Positions 8,094 through 16,831 are shown, counted from the first letter of the stretch. The stretch is DNA of 34,165 nt from Nostoc sp. CENA543 (GCF_002896875.1 NZ_CP023283.1:1-34165), one strand, 5' to 3'. Notes: generated by a model from the letters alone, not told the origin. Program-made: numbers and translations.

Positions 8094-8515
8094 TTAACTT
8101 TTAGAATTTATAGCAAAAATCTGTTTGGATAATAATGAGCTAGTATTCTAGGGACTAAACAATTTATCAAAAACTTATAAGCATCGCCCAACTGATAATA
8201 TTGCGTAACATGGCGGCAACTTAATACTCTCTACCCTAATTTTCGGATTAACTCTTTATATATGACTATGTATATTACATTCTGTAATATACATAAACCG
8301 CCTAAGAACGTCAATATTTGCTTTTCAACGAATTAGGCTATCAATTTTGCTATCAAAGCCGGAAATTACAGACCTATCATAACTAATTGACACCTGCCTA
8401 CTTCCGCAAGGAGTATTTTGCTCTTACAGGTTGTAAACATTTATGTTCCCTCCTACCGAGGTATGATGTACGTTATTGGAAACATACATTATCAATAACG
8501 AATTAGTGAGCATTT
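8094..8515. promoter_or_regulatory. Intergenic region with two inverted repeats ahead of the recombinase gene
   Basis: This 422-bp gap has no gene. It holds a near-continuous palindrome with 13-bp arms, TATGTATATTACA (8267-8279) and TGTAATATACATA (8283-8295), separated by 3 bp. It also holds a second inverted repeat with arms CGTTATTG (8471-8478) and CAATAACG (8493-8500) separated by 14 bp, ending 15 bp before the recombinase start. Inverted arms of 8-13 bp around a short core are what tyrosine recombinases use as crossover sites, so either repeat may be a recombination site; regulatory operators are the alternative. Confidence 0.55.
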
Positions 8516-9538
8516 ATGCCTAATGAGCCGGGTTGGGGGGAGCTAGTAAAAGTTGAATTAGAAGCGTGCTTAGATGCGCCAATAACTAGGTATTTTGACG
8601 CAGAGCTTCAGGGCGACCCCGATGTGTTGGCGCAGCTGTTGGCAGATAAACGCAACCCTAATACTCGACGGGCTTATGAGAAAGATTTGCGGGATTTCTT
8701 TATGAAGATGACTTTGATGCCGCCAACTGGGGATAGTGTGCTGGAGTTTCTGCACTTGCAGCGAGAGCAGGCGGTGATGGTGGTGCTGAAGTACAAGGCG
8801 AAATTGATAGCTTCGGGGGTGCGGGAGGCAACCATTAATCGGCGGTTGGCGGCGATTAAGTCTTTGGCGAAGATGGGGCGGAAGTTGGGGGTGTGCAACT
8901 ATTCCCTGGAGGATGTAGAAGGAGAGAAGGTCAAGGCTTATCGGGATACGCGGGGGGTTGATAGCAAGACGATAGCACTGGTGCTACAGCAGTTTGATAG
9001 GGAGACTTTGATTGGTAAGCGCAATTATGCCATCTTTCTGGTGCTGTGGGGTTTGGCTTTGCGTCGTCAGGAGATATGTCTTCTTAATGTGGGTGACTTT
9101 GATTTTTATGGGCGTAAGTTGCGGGTTTTAGGTAAGGGTAAGGGAACGAATGAAGAATATTTGGATATGTCCAAAGATGTGGCGGCGGCGATAGCTGATT
9201 GGTTAATTGCTAGGGGGGATTTGAATGTTAATTTACCGATTTTTACGGCGTTAGATTTTCATAATGAAGGGCATCGATTGACTACGGATGCTATCTATAA
9301 AATTGTGTCGGCGGCTTTTAAGAAGGTGGGGGTGAAGAAACCGATGTCACCGCACAGGGTGAGGCATTCGGCGATTACGGCGGCATTGGATGCAACGGAT
9401 GGGAATATTAGAAAGGTGCAGAAGTTGAGCCGTCATGCTGACCCCAGGACGTTGATGATTTATGATGATAATCGCAATAAAGATTTGTGGGAGATGTCGG
9501 AATTGTTGACGGGAATGTTGAAGGATTCGGGTGAATGA
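8516..9538 (+). CDS. Tyrosine recombinase / integrase (XerD-like)
   Basis: This is a 340-residue site-specific tyrosine recombinase. An N-terminal SAM-like core-binding domain (about 45-125, with NPNTRRAYEKDLRDFF) precedes the catalytic domain (about 145-335). The catalytic set is present: Arg183 in ALRRQE, a Lys in the LGKGKGTNEE hairpin (206-208), His280 and Arg283 in PHRVRHSAIT, His307 in SRHADPRT and the nucleophile Tyr316 in LMIYDD. Such enzymes resolve plasmid multimers or integrate elements. Two inverted repeats lie directly upstream, in line with a local target. No excisionase-like gene is recognised. On a multi-system plasmid a dimer-resolution role is the simplest reading, but integration of the adjacent cargo is possible. 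Confidence 0.93.
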   Translation: MPNEPGWGELVKVELEACLDAPITRYFDAELQGDPDVLAQLLADKRNPNTRRAYEKDLRDFFMKMTLMPPTGDSVLEFLHLQREQAVMVVLKYKAKLIASGVREATINRRLAAIKSLAKMGRKLGVCNYSLEDVEGEKVKAYRDTRGVDSKTIALVLQQFDRETLIGKRNYAIFLVLWGLALRRQEICLLNVGDFDFYGRKLRVLGKGKGTNEEYLDMSKDVAAAIADWLIARGDLNVNLPIFTALDFHNEGHRLTTDAIYKIVSAAFKKVGVKKPMSPHRVRHSAITAALDATDGNIRKVQKLSRHADPRTLMIYDDNRNKDLWEMSELLTGMLKDSGE

Positions 9539-9624
9539 AAATTCATAATTAAGGGCAGATATAGCGTCGCTGACACCAAGGGCATTTTTCCTTGCTACAT
9601 TAGTAAAATATTAGTTTAAATAAT

Positions 9625-10047
9625 ATGCTAGAGCCGGAAGAACAGTTTATAAACTTAATTTTTACAGAAATCCCAGATTTAAGAGAAACTCGTTGGCGTA
9701 TGTTTGACGAGCCACCAAAAGAAGTACCTTATACTGTAGTTGCTTATGGTTTATATAGGCAAGATAAAACCTTACTCGGTATTTGTTATTGGAGTGGAGA
9801 TTATTTTCAGCATAAGGGAGAAGGATGGTATTTAGCTGATATTAATGTGCCTGAGCATTTTAGAGAAAATGGCTACGGAACTGAGCTATTAAAGCGTAGT
9901 TGTGAAAAAATGTGGAGCGAAAAAAAAGAAATAATTGTACTAGCTAGATCTGGAGCTACAAAGAAGAGAACTTTTGAATGGTTTAAAAAAAGAGGATTTG
10001 AAGGTAACTTTGATTCCGTTTATATGTGGCAATATCCACCTAATTAA
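9625..10047 (+). CDS. GNAT-family N-acetyltransferase
   Basis: This is a 140-residue acetyltransferase of the GNAT superfamily, which moves an acetyl group from acetyl-CoA to an amine. The acetyl-CoA-binding motif A is visible as ADINVPEHFRENGYGTELL (about 72-90), with the RxxGxG-type pyrophosphate loop RENGYG. Motif B follows as TFEWFKKRGFEGNF. The substrate cannot be read from sequence. It is a single-domain protein without signal or membrane segments, and no cognate antitoxin gene of the GNAT-toxin type is seen beside it. It lies alone between the recombinase and the convergent GUN4-domain gene, within the likely cargo stretch. Confidence 0.85.
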   Translation: MLEPEEQFINLIFTEIPDLRETRWRMFDEPPKEVPYTVVAYGLYRQDKTLLGICYWSGDYFQHKGEGWYLADINVPEHFRENGYGTELLKRSCEKMWSEKKEIIVLARSGATKKRTFEWFKKRGFEGNFDSVYMWQYPPN

Positions 10048-10050
10048 GTC

Positions 10051-10080
10051 ATTACCTTTAACGATGGTAAGGGTAATTTT
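10051..10080 (+). terminator. Possible weak terminator after the GNAT gene
   Basis: ATTACC (10051-10056) pairs with GGTAAT (10072-10077), followed by a short T run. The stem is short and the loop is 15 nt, so this is a weak call. Nothing else is recognised in the convergent gap 10081-10302. Confidence 0.3.
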
Positions 10081-10302
10081 GACAGGCATGGGATGTTAAA
10101 AAAAATAAGCTGATTGATTGGATTGCAACCAGTTAAGTAAATCTGCCATATTCATAAAATTTAACAAAGTTTCTCCAAGGGCTTCTAACTAATTTACAGA
10201 AAGAGATTGAATACGTTATTGTAATTCTGGTGATATTTCACCCACTCGTCTAGCTTCATGAGGATTTGTATATCCATTAATCTTAATAACTCTCAGTATG
10301 CT

Positions 10303-12294
10303 TTATATATTAAAGTCTACAAGTCTCCATGCCAGAGAAGAATCAACACAAACCATTCCACCCAATCCCCATACGCCCACAGTCAGGGGTGCTACTGGGA
10401 GGTGTGCTTCTGGTGCTTTTATATCAAAAGTAATCTCTCTGTAATACAACCAATTTCCCTCTTTCCTCCATCCCACCTTGTCTCCAAAGGCATTCCAAAT
10501 TTTTTTGTCGTACTTTATAGTTCCGCCAACACGTTGATAAATGCGTTTTTGAACAGAAAAACCAAATCGCCCATTGCTGTACTTTACCCACAATTGGTCA
10601 ATGGTCTGAAGGTCTTCACACGGAAAATTATCAATGTGTTCCATATGTAACCAACCTACCTTTTCCCGTTTCGCAACCACTAACATCACCCGTGCTGTTT
10701 CCGTATCTGCTTCTCTCCACTTCCTAGCAGCTAGTAAATCACGTAGTTTGCTGTATTCCATCCCCACAGATGATTTTAGTTCCTCATTAGATGTTGTTAC
10801 CAAACCCAAATCTTGCCGAAACAGTAACACTGTTGGAGTCCGATTTTCCGGTTCTAACTCCAATTCCTTAAAACCTCTAATCACTGGAATATTTCGAGGT
10901 TGACCAGCAACATCCATTGGAGTAGGCACATGAACTACATCGTCTTGACCACTACTAAAACCAGGTATGATAAGTTGCCCTCCAGATTGAGCAGTAAAAT
11001 GTCTTCTGAACTCACATATTTTTCCATCTACTTTATTTTGTACTATGCACAGTAAAGACAAACAAGGAAACTTATCTGCTCCTTTCTGGGTTTTTCTAAA
11101 AGTTATAATTTTTTCAACAAGAGGTTTAAAAGTTTTTTCAATTACGGAAGTTAAACTATTTCGTTGTTCTCCTACATACCTAACTACTTTTAACGGTTGC
11201 AATGTAATAATTGCACAAGCCGCATCGAATATTTCTAATTTATTATTAGTTCCCATATATATAACAACAGCGTGTCGCCTTAATGTGCTAACAGCATCTC
11301 CTTCACTATTGATCAAATCAGTGATAGGTTTATCGAAAAATCCTGTATTTATTAGAGACATCCCTTCTTGGGCTAATGGCAAATTATTTTGCACAGGTGG
11401 ATATGAATAATAATCAATTGGTTCAAACGGAACTTTAAGCGTAAAAGTGCATAATTTAGGATCATGAGATGCAAGATTTTGAGATTGCTTTGATGCCATC
11501 TCGTAAACAGTCATAGCTATTTGGTTTAAATTATTTATATGGTGGTAAATATCTACTTTTGTATCTAAAGTGTTCTGTTGTAACCAATCCGAAATAGCTA
11601 AATTTAAGGCATCAACTCCTTTAGATGGATATAATTCTACTAGCTTTTGATAGTTTGGCTCTGGTCTAGTAAAAACTTCCACATTATTTGAGTCATCATT
11701 TTGTAATGTATGTGAGTAAGTTTTGTTTTGTAGTTGTGTAGACTTACCAATGGGAAAATTCATTAAAGGAGTTTGTAAATCTATCTCTTCTGGTGGTAAA
11801 TCTACACCGACTCTAGTACAAATGATATCTTCTATCTGAAAAATATCTACAGCTTCTTCAGGAAATGCAGAAGAGTTTTGCTGTTGTATATTCTTCATTG
11901 AAAATTTTCTATAACATTGAGAGATAACTCCATTAATAATTTGAAGTCTAAAAATTCCTGACCATTCACGATTGTTTGTTAACAAGCTACCTGATTTACT
12001 AAATGGTTGTTCAGACCAGAAAGTTATCACATTATCTTCTGTTTTGATTTGACAGAACCCTTGATTGGCAAAATCTGGATGATGGCAGACCATTAAATGA
12101 ATAGATTGAACTCTTGAACCCATTACTTCAACTGATTCAACCAAATATTTTGTCATCGCAATATGACATATCGTATCTGAATTACCTGAATTATTTGAAT
12201 CACGTAAAATATTACTAACGTGTTGCCTGGATTGTTGTTTTGATTGACGACGCTTTTCTCTTTCTAATTTACGGCGTTGACTTCGATTCATCAT
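10303..12294 (-). CDS. Large protein with C-terminal GUN4 domain
   Basis: This is a 663-residue protein. Residues 508 to about 640 form a GUN4 domain: YSKLRDLLAARKWREADTET, then NFPCEDLQTIDQLWVKYS, GRFGFSVQKRIY, and FGDKVGWR, ending with the AHLP signature. GUN4 binds bilins and Mg-porphyrins and stimulates Mg-chelatase; isolated GUN4 domains fused to other modules are common in cyanobacteria and may sense tetrapyrroles. The N-terminus is strongly basic (RSQRRKLEREKRRQSKQQ), and the long region 40-500 is unrecognised, with alternating beta-type and polar stretches and no P-loop, kinase or caspase motif that I can see. No membrane segment is evident. A RusA-like gene lies upstream in the same orientation across a 189-bp gap. 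The domain is certain; the protein's job is not. Confidence 0.85.
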   Translation of the reverse strand: MMNRSQRRKLEREKRRQSKQQSRQHVSNILRDSNNSGNSDTICHIAMTKYLVESVEVMGSRVQSIHLMVCHHPDFANQGFCQIKTEDNVITFWSEQPFSKSGSLLTNNREWSGIFRLQIINGVISQCYRKFSMKNIQQQNSSAFPEEAVDIFQIEDIICTRVGVDLPPEEIDLQTPLMNFPIGKSTQLQNKTYSHTLQNDDSNNVEVFTRPEPNYQKLVELYPSKGVDALNLAISDWLQQNTLDTKVDIYHHINNLNQIAMTVYEMASKQSQNLASHDPKLCTFTLKVPFEPIDYYSYPPVQNNLPLAQEGMSLINTGFFDKPITDLINSEGDAVSTLRRHAVVIYMGTNNKLEIFDAACAIITLQPLKVVRYVGEQRNSLTSVIEKTFKPLVEKIITFRKTQKGADKFPCLSLLCIVQNKVDGKICEFRRHFTAQSGGQLIIPGFSSGQDDVVHVPTPMDVAGQPRNIPVIRGFKELELEPENRTPTVLLFRQDLGLVTTSNEELKSSVGMEYSKLRDLLAARKWREADTETARVMLVVAKREKVGWLHMEHIDNFPCEDLQTIDQLWVKYSNGRFGFSVQKRIYQRVGGTIKYDKKIWNAFGDKVGWRKEGNWLYYREITFDIKAPEAHLPVAPLTVGVWGLGGMVCVDSSLAWRLVDFNI

Positions 12295-12483
12295 TTTTAA
12301 CCTACTTGAAATTAACCTACAAATAATATTTATAAAAAATAGAATTTATGAGTTTTTATCACCTTTTTTTCAAAATTCGCAATGAATCTATAGTTTCCAT
12401 ATATCCAAAGAAGTAATTTAAAAATTAAGTTAGAGATATACTTGCATTGTTTAGGAAGCAACCCACACATCTAACTTAATAAC

Positions 12484-13050
12484 CTATACTCCTAAACCTA
12501 TATTATACATTTCTGCCTTCGTTACTTTTGTATGAACATGGATTAACATTACAACAAGTGAATTGTCTGCTACTGGCTCCAAAAGTCTGTCAGTAACAAT
12601 ATTGATACGAGTTATGAGATTGTCATCTTCAAGTAGACAAAAAAAAGGATTTTCGTCTGGATCTGGCGTACTGCTTTTAGGAAGTTCGTTTATATTTTTT
12701 GGCATTCTAAGTGCATCTAAAAGAGTTTTTAACCTATTATCAATATCACCACCTTGCGTAACAATCTGGCCTGGTTCTTCTGGACGAAGTAAAGTTATAT
12801 CTAGTTCTGCTATCAAATTCATCTTTGTATTGACAAGAGGAACAAAAGTAAAATTTCCTATCTCTTGCAGAATATGAAAATTAACATAACTAAAATCTTT
12901 TTCTTTTCGCAGAAGATCCTGATAACTATTTAATGGCTTTTGCTTCCATAACTCACTCATTTGTTTATGTATACATTTGCGAATTGAATGTTTATGTAAC
13001 GGATTACCATTGCTATGAAGTTCGCCACGGTAATAAAGTCGAAATTCCAT
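12484..13050 (-). CDS. RusA-like (Holliday junction resolvase fold) protein
   Basis: This is a 188-residue protein. The pattern GDIDNRLKTLLDALRMP (101-117), followed by LLEDDNLITRINIV (139-152), matches the RusA family arrangement in which a D-x-DN-x-x-K-x-x-x-DAL segment and a later DD supply the metal-binding acidic residues (here Asp102, Asp104, Asp112, Asp142, Asp143). RusA enzymes cut Holliday junctions symmetrically and are usually phage-derived. This protein is longer than RusA (about 120 residues), with an N-terminal extension beginning MEFRLYYRGELHS, so it may be a related nuclease with another target. It sits upstream of the GUN4-domain gene in the same orientation. Family membership is inferred from the motif alone. 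Confidence 0.7.
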   Translation of the reverse strand: MEFRLYYRGELHSNGNPLHKHSIRKCIHKQMSELWKQKPLNSYQDLLRKEKDFSYVNFHILQEIGNFTFVPLVNTKMNLIAELDITLLRPEEPGQIVTQGGDIDNRLKTLLDALRMPKNINELPKSSTPDPDENPFFCLLEDDNLITRINIVTDRLLEPVADNSLVVMLIHVHTKVTKAEMYNIGLGV

Positions 13051-13133
13051 AATTTTTTATTTTGATATAAATATATTTTCAAGTTTAGTTGAAAATGCTC
13101 CTTGAAAGCAGTGCTTATGTTCGCAGTTCAATA

Positions 13134-13164
13134 AAAAGCCTTCGGATAATCACCGAGAGCTTTT
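13134..13164 (-). terminator. Rho-independent terminator of the minus-strand ATPase operon
   Basis: Read on the minus strand, AAAAGCTCTCGG and CCGAAGGCTTTT form an imperfect hairpin with a 7-nt loop, followed by TTTTATT-type sequence. It lies about 70 bp beyond the 13236 stop, as expected for the end of the operon that begins at 18759. Between the two, 13169-13260 carries many TCTGTC repeats. Confidence 0.6.
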
Positions 13165-13235
13165 AGTTTCTGTCTATTGTATTGGTGCTGTCTAGATGTC
13201 TGTCTGCTCTGTGCCTTGGTGTACAAGGATTCTGT

Positions 13236-15050
13236 CTACTTCTGTCCATTCTGCCCGTCTGTCTGTTGAAGGGGAATTTCGATAGTATTGGCATCTAGCC
13301 AGACGGACAGACTCGCCTCTACCAATTCATTAAACAGTCGCTTCAACTCCTCGGAACTGAACCGTTGACCTTTTACCTTAAAGTTGGGCTGTATTTCCTG
13401 TATGATTGCCTTCTTTCTTCCGGTGCGCTGGAGGTATTGCAGCAGTGATTGGGCTAGTGGTGTTAGGGATGGGGTAGGGCTTATTTCTGCCTTGGTATCA
13501 AGATTAAATTCCAGTTCATAAATCCGTTCTAAAGTGGCTTTATCAATGGGGGGATTTGGGTTAGCTTGTGCTGCTGATACAGTGTCACTAAAATCAGAGA
13601 TTTTTGCAGTCATTGTGGGCAGTTCAACTAATATCCATTCGTTAGAACTATCGAGTTTTACCTTGGCTAGACCCGTAGATTTGGGCTGTAATGTTACTGG
13701 ATCTACCTGTGCCAAACATTCAACTTGCAGCATTTTAGAAACCAGATTATGTAAACCTTTAATGCCAAATAAACAAGTCTGGGTATTGTTGTGAGCAACC
13801 ACAGTTAAAGGCATTTCTTGCTTGCGGCTCTTGGTCAGTGCCAACTTACCGAATTTCTCCAATAATTCTGCATCTTTAATAAAGTCGCCATAGGTGGTTG
13901 CTTCCTCACAAATTAGGGCTGTTGCTTTGCCCTCTGCCCAAAGTTTCTGCCGCCATTGCTCCTCACTTAAAGATGAATTATTAAAGGTTTTTAACCGTTG
14001 TTCCAATTCCTCAACATAATCGCGGATTTGTTGTTCAATATCTGACCAAGAGTGATAACTTTCAACCCCCCGCCATTCTGCTTTATTACTGTCAGGGTCA
14101 AGGACAATAACTCGGTAGCCAGCCTGTTTTTTCTGTTTGACGACGTAACGAGCCAGCCAAGACTTCCCGCCCCCCTGGTTGCCCCAAATTAAGGCAGTTT
14201 GTTTGATGAGGTTTTGCACCCATGCGGTGTTGCTGTTAGGTGGGATAACTGGCTGCTGCGCTTGTTCATCCACAGTTCCAGGTGTGCCATGTGGTAGCTG
14301 TGCGGTAGGCTGTTGCTGTGGTTCAAACTTAGAAAAACTTGCGCCACCATCAAGTAAGTGACCAAAGTCATAATAATCCTCTGCCGACATCGCCATGAGT
14401 AGGGCTATCTGCTGCTGTGGGGTAATACTTGCTATAAACTGCTGTCTAGCCTCAGCAATTTTGATACCACGCAAGTATTTGAGCAGTTCGTTACCAGATA
14501 GGTCTAACAGTTGCTCACCAAGTTTTACACTGTAAGACGCTCTCACACCTTCAAATTGTTTAGTAGCACGGTAGTGGGGTCTAATGTCGCTGAGATAGTC
14601 TTTGGCTTTAGAAGTTAACAACAGACCGATTCCCCCCAACACCATCGCCCCTATCCCAAAGTGAATTTTAAACGGATTATCAGCTGGTAGTTCTCGGAAT
14701 ACATATAAGCTTTCATGCTGGAGAAATGCCCACTCGTTATAGTTGGGGTTGCTGGTGCGGTACTGATTAGCCTTCAGATAGGGTGCTGGGATTTGCGATC
14801 GCTGTTCGTACCTACAATACTTATTACCCAGAAGTAAACGTTCTGTTTCTCCCTCTGCTTCTAGTGGTGCATCGTGTATCCTGGCTGATTTTGGGTAAAA
14901 ACATATTTCTTTCTTGGCTATCCCGTCCCCTAAATGCCCTACCACAACACAAATCACCGCGCCTACTACCGATGCCATCATTAGGAGATTTAGACGTAGT
15001 GGCAGACTATAACGACGCTGGTTAAGTTCTGATGGTTTTATGTCTTTCAT
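13236..15050 (-). CDS. Membrane-anchored P-loop ATPase, coupling-protein (VirD4/TraD) or HerA/FtsK-like layout
   Basis: This is a 604-residue ATPase. Two membrane segments (about 22-40 and 129-146) flank an extracytoplasmic loop of about 88 residues, the topology of type IV coupling proteins. The cytoplasmic part has Walker A GNQGGGKS (290-297), a VIVLDPDSNKAEW strand (315-327) typical of the HerA/FtsK/VirD4 group, a Walker B-like ALICEE (378-383) and a sensor-type VVAHN (417-421). A Pro/Gln-rich linker (about 243-275) precedes the ATPase, and a possible winged-helix segment lies at the C-terminus. It is the last gene of the minus-strand operon, and its ATG overlaps the previous stop (ATGA). 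With a MobV relaxase on the same plasmid, DNA pumping or coupling is the best inference; a partition anchor for the actin encoded upstream is an alternative. Confidence 0.8.
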   Translation of the reverse strand: MKDIKPSELNQRRYSLPLRLNLLMMASVVGAVICVVVGHLGDGIAKKEICFYPKSARIHDAPLEAEGETERLLLGNKYCRYEQRSQIPAPYLKANQYRTSNPNYNEWAFLQHESLYVFRELPADNPFKIHFGIGAMVLGGIGLLLTSKAKDYLSDIRPHYRATKQFEGVRASYSVKLGEQLLDLSGNELLKYLRGIKIAEARQQFIASITPQQQIALLMAMSAEDYYDFGHLLDGGASFSKFEPQQQPTAQLPHGTPGTVDEQAQQPVIPPNSNTAWVQNLIKQTALIWGNQGGGKSWLARYVVKQKKQAGYRVIVLDPDSNKAEWRGVESYHSWSDIEQQIRDYVEELEQRLKTFNNSSLSEEQWRQKLWAEGKATALICEEATTYGDFIKDAELLEKFGKLALTKSRKQEMPLTVVAHNNTQTCLFGIKGLHNLVSKMLQVECLAQVDPVTLQPKSTGLAKVKLDSSNEWILVELPTMTAKISDFSDTVSAAQANPNPPIDKATLERIYELEFNLDTKAEISPTPSLTPLAQSLLQYLQRTGRKKAIIQEIQPNFKVKGQRFSSEELKRLFNELVEASLSVWLDANTIEIPLQQTDGQNGQK

Positions 15051-15613
15051 TTCTTACGCCAGTAGAAAGATATGAGAACAGAAATAACTGCGGCTAACCC
15101 AAGAAATAACCCGTAATTAGTTTCTTTGGGTTTCTCGATGCCCTCGTAAGCTTTTACCTGTTCAGTTACGGTAGAAAAACTGTTACGGGCTATTTTGTCC
15201 ATGTCTTGGGCATCGCCTGTTAACTTCCATGAACTAGCGGCCAGGGTGGCAGTGCGAATTACACCAATGCCAAATTTCTGGCGGTCGCTGATTTGGGGAA
15301 TGATGCTGTTGTGAAATCGCAAGTAGCAGAGGGTAGCCGCCAAGGATGCGCCAACGGGTAAACCAGCAATCACGGCGGGGAACAGTCCAACACTGCCAGC
15401 AAGGTATAGATATTGGGTTGATGTGATTTGCAATCCTGCCAGGAATGCACCTTGGGCAATGCCTTGAGTTATGGTGATACTGCTGTCAGTTTCAGCAATC
15501 GCCTGTTGTAAAAGTTCAGAGTCGTACTGTTCACCGTCTACAGGCTGTATACCTTGGTCTACAATCTCTGCATCAAAGTAAATTGGTGTTTGTTTTTGAT
15601 TGTTGGTCAACAT
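15047..15613 (-). CDS. Unknown membrane protein
   Basis: This is a 188-residue protein of unknown family. The first 45 residues are acidic and polar; one or two hydrophobic segments span about 66-98 (YLYLAGSVGLFPAVIAG region) and a final membrane segment lies at about 168-184, closing with FYWRKK. The stop overlaps the ATG of the ATPase gene by the ATGA arrangement, which implies coupled translation and a possible physical partnership at the membrane. It has no recognisable enzymatic motif. In mobile plasmids such small multi-pass proteins often accompany coupling ATPases, but nothing here identifies a known transfer component. Confidence 0.72.
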   Translation of the reverse strand: MLTNNQKQTPIYFDAEIVDQGIQPVDGEQYDSELLQQAIAETDSSITITQGIAQGAFLAGLQITSTQYLYLAGSVGLFPAVIAGLPVGASLAATLCYLRFHNSIIPQISDRQKFGIGVIRTATLAASSWKLTGDAQDMDKIARNSFSTVTEQVKAYEGIEKPKETNYGLFLGLAAVISVLISFYWRKK

Positions 15614-15830
15614 AGGGACACTTTTCAGAAGAGATTAGCCCAGGGGTCGTGGTGTGCCATACAAACTTTGCATGGTGTAGGCGGAGGTGCAGGGGTGCTT
15701 TCGGTGCAGAGGGGAAGGAAAATTTTACTGCTAGTTTTCTCTCCTCTGCTCCTCCGCTCCTCTGCTCCCTTGCTTGCCTCCACCCAGCTTTTTTTGGGTT
15801 GGCAATACCACTAGACCTGGGCTTGTGCGT
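15614..15830. repeat. CT-rich intergenic repeat within the operon
   Basis: This 217-bp gap holds a purine-rich segment near 15700 (GCAGAGGGGAAGGAAAA) facing a pyrimidine-rich one ending near 15755 (TTTTCTCTCCTCTGC), which can form an imperfect hairpin. It is followed by more CTCCTCTGC-type repeats. Similar CTCTGC runs are scattered in Nostoc genomes. It may act as an internal attenuator, since it is the largest gap in the operon. Confidence 0.45.
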
Positions 15831-16436
15831 TTAGTCAATCAACCGTCTAAAGAAACCTTTCACACCGCGCATAGCGTTAGAGCCGTGTCTGTGAATATCT
15901 TTTAGGGTTTCTTTGGCTCGGTCTGCGGGTGAAAGTCCTTGTTGCTTGTCCTTGACCTGCTGCCACACCTGAGTTTGTGCCTTGGTTGCATCAATCTCAA
16001 TGGTTCTGAGCGTGGCACGGTGCGATTCACCCAATAAGTTAAGTGTCCGCCCATGCCGAAACTGTTCTTGGGCTAGCTGGTTGTCAGATGCAATCACTTT
16101 TTGCTGTAGTCCATAACCTAAACGTGCGTCACTAACTCTCACCTGTGACCAACCATCAGCCATTTTGTTGATAGTTGTACCGGCGGCGGTGAGAAACTGG
16201 GTTTCTTCTGCCATGACTGTTTCAGTTGCTTTTAAACCTTGGCTGAGATTACCGAATACGGCTTTGGCATTTTGGGCGCGTTGAGTTTGTTGGATGCGGA
16301 AATCTGCTACCTGCGCTGCTGCTGTTTCGTTACCGTCGAGGGCTTGAAATATGGTTTCTTGGTTAATGCCCGAAAGGGAATGTAAGGCAGCATAGGTGAT
16401 GGGTGCATCTAGTTTGAGTTTTACTGTCCGGTTCAT
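15831..16436 (-). CDS. Unknown helical (coiled-coil-like) protein
   Basis: This is a 201-residue protein read from ATG 16436, whose first base is shared with the TAA of the preceding gene (TAATG overlap); a longer GTG start at 16445 is possible. The sequence is almost entirely helical, rich in Ala, Gln and charged residues, with a long stretch of heptad-like spacing (about 45-170). The C-terminus is basic (HRHGSNAMRGVKGFFRRLID) and could contact nucleic acid or membrane. No family is recognised. Its tight coupling in the operon suggests a structural role together with the membrane protein and ATPase that follow. Confidence 0.7.
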   Translation of the reverse strand: MNRTVKLKLDAPITYAALHSLSGINQETIFQALDGNETAAAQVADFRIQQTQRAQNAKAVFGNLSQGLKATETVMAEETQFLTAAGTTINKMADGWSQVRVSDARLGYGLQQKVIASDNQLAQEQFRHGRTLNLLGESHRATLRTIEIDATKAQTQVWQQVKDKQQGLSPADRAKETLKDIHRHGSNAMRGVKGFFRRLID

Positions 16437-16831
16437 TACTCCCACGCTCCTAGTTCTTCTAGTCTGGTGAAGATGTTGTTTGCTTTGTCTCTAGTTGCGT
16501 CATCAGTGATATCGTTTAGTGCTGTTGAATCACCTTCCCCAAGTCTCCAAATCGTTTCGTCTGGTAGTTCTCCCCCAAAATTGCCTAAAAACTGACCGTG
16601 AGTTAAAGGATTGGGTGTTTCGTCAATGGTTTCAAATTGGTCATAGATTCCAGATTGTAGGTATGGCAGTGCTTCTCGAATGATTTGTTGCTGCTCTGGT
16701 GTTCTGCCTAAGTCTGGTTGGTATGGATCATCATTGGCCACGATGAAGGCTGCTTCTTGTGCCAATTCTGTTGGGCATCCATTGTTAGTTAGTGCGTCCA
16801 ATGCGGCGATAAATAGATTCTCGTTCTTCAT
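16436..16831 (-). CDS. Unknown acidic protein, 131 residues
   Basis: This is an acidic, soluble 131-residue protein with no recognised family. It begins MKNENLFIAALDALTNNG and carries several Asp/Glu-rich segments (VANDDPYQPD, ETIDETPNP, DITDDATRD). No membrane segment, signal peptide or metal motif is seen. It shares one base with the following gene (TAATG), so translation of the two is probably coupled. It lies in the middle of the actin-to-ATPase operon. Confidence 0.65.
   Translation of the reverse strand: MKNENLFIAALDALTNNGCPTELAQEAAFIVANDDPYQPDLGRTPEQQQIIREALPYLQSGIYDQFETIDETPNPLTHGQFLGNFGGELPDETIWRLGEGDSTALNDITDDATRDKANNIFTRLEELGAWE

Noticed and set aside
10258-10650. Plus-strand 130-residue open frame
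   Set aside because: It lies opposite the GUN4-coding part of the minus-strand gene, whose family match is unmistakable.
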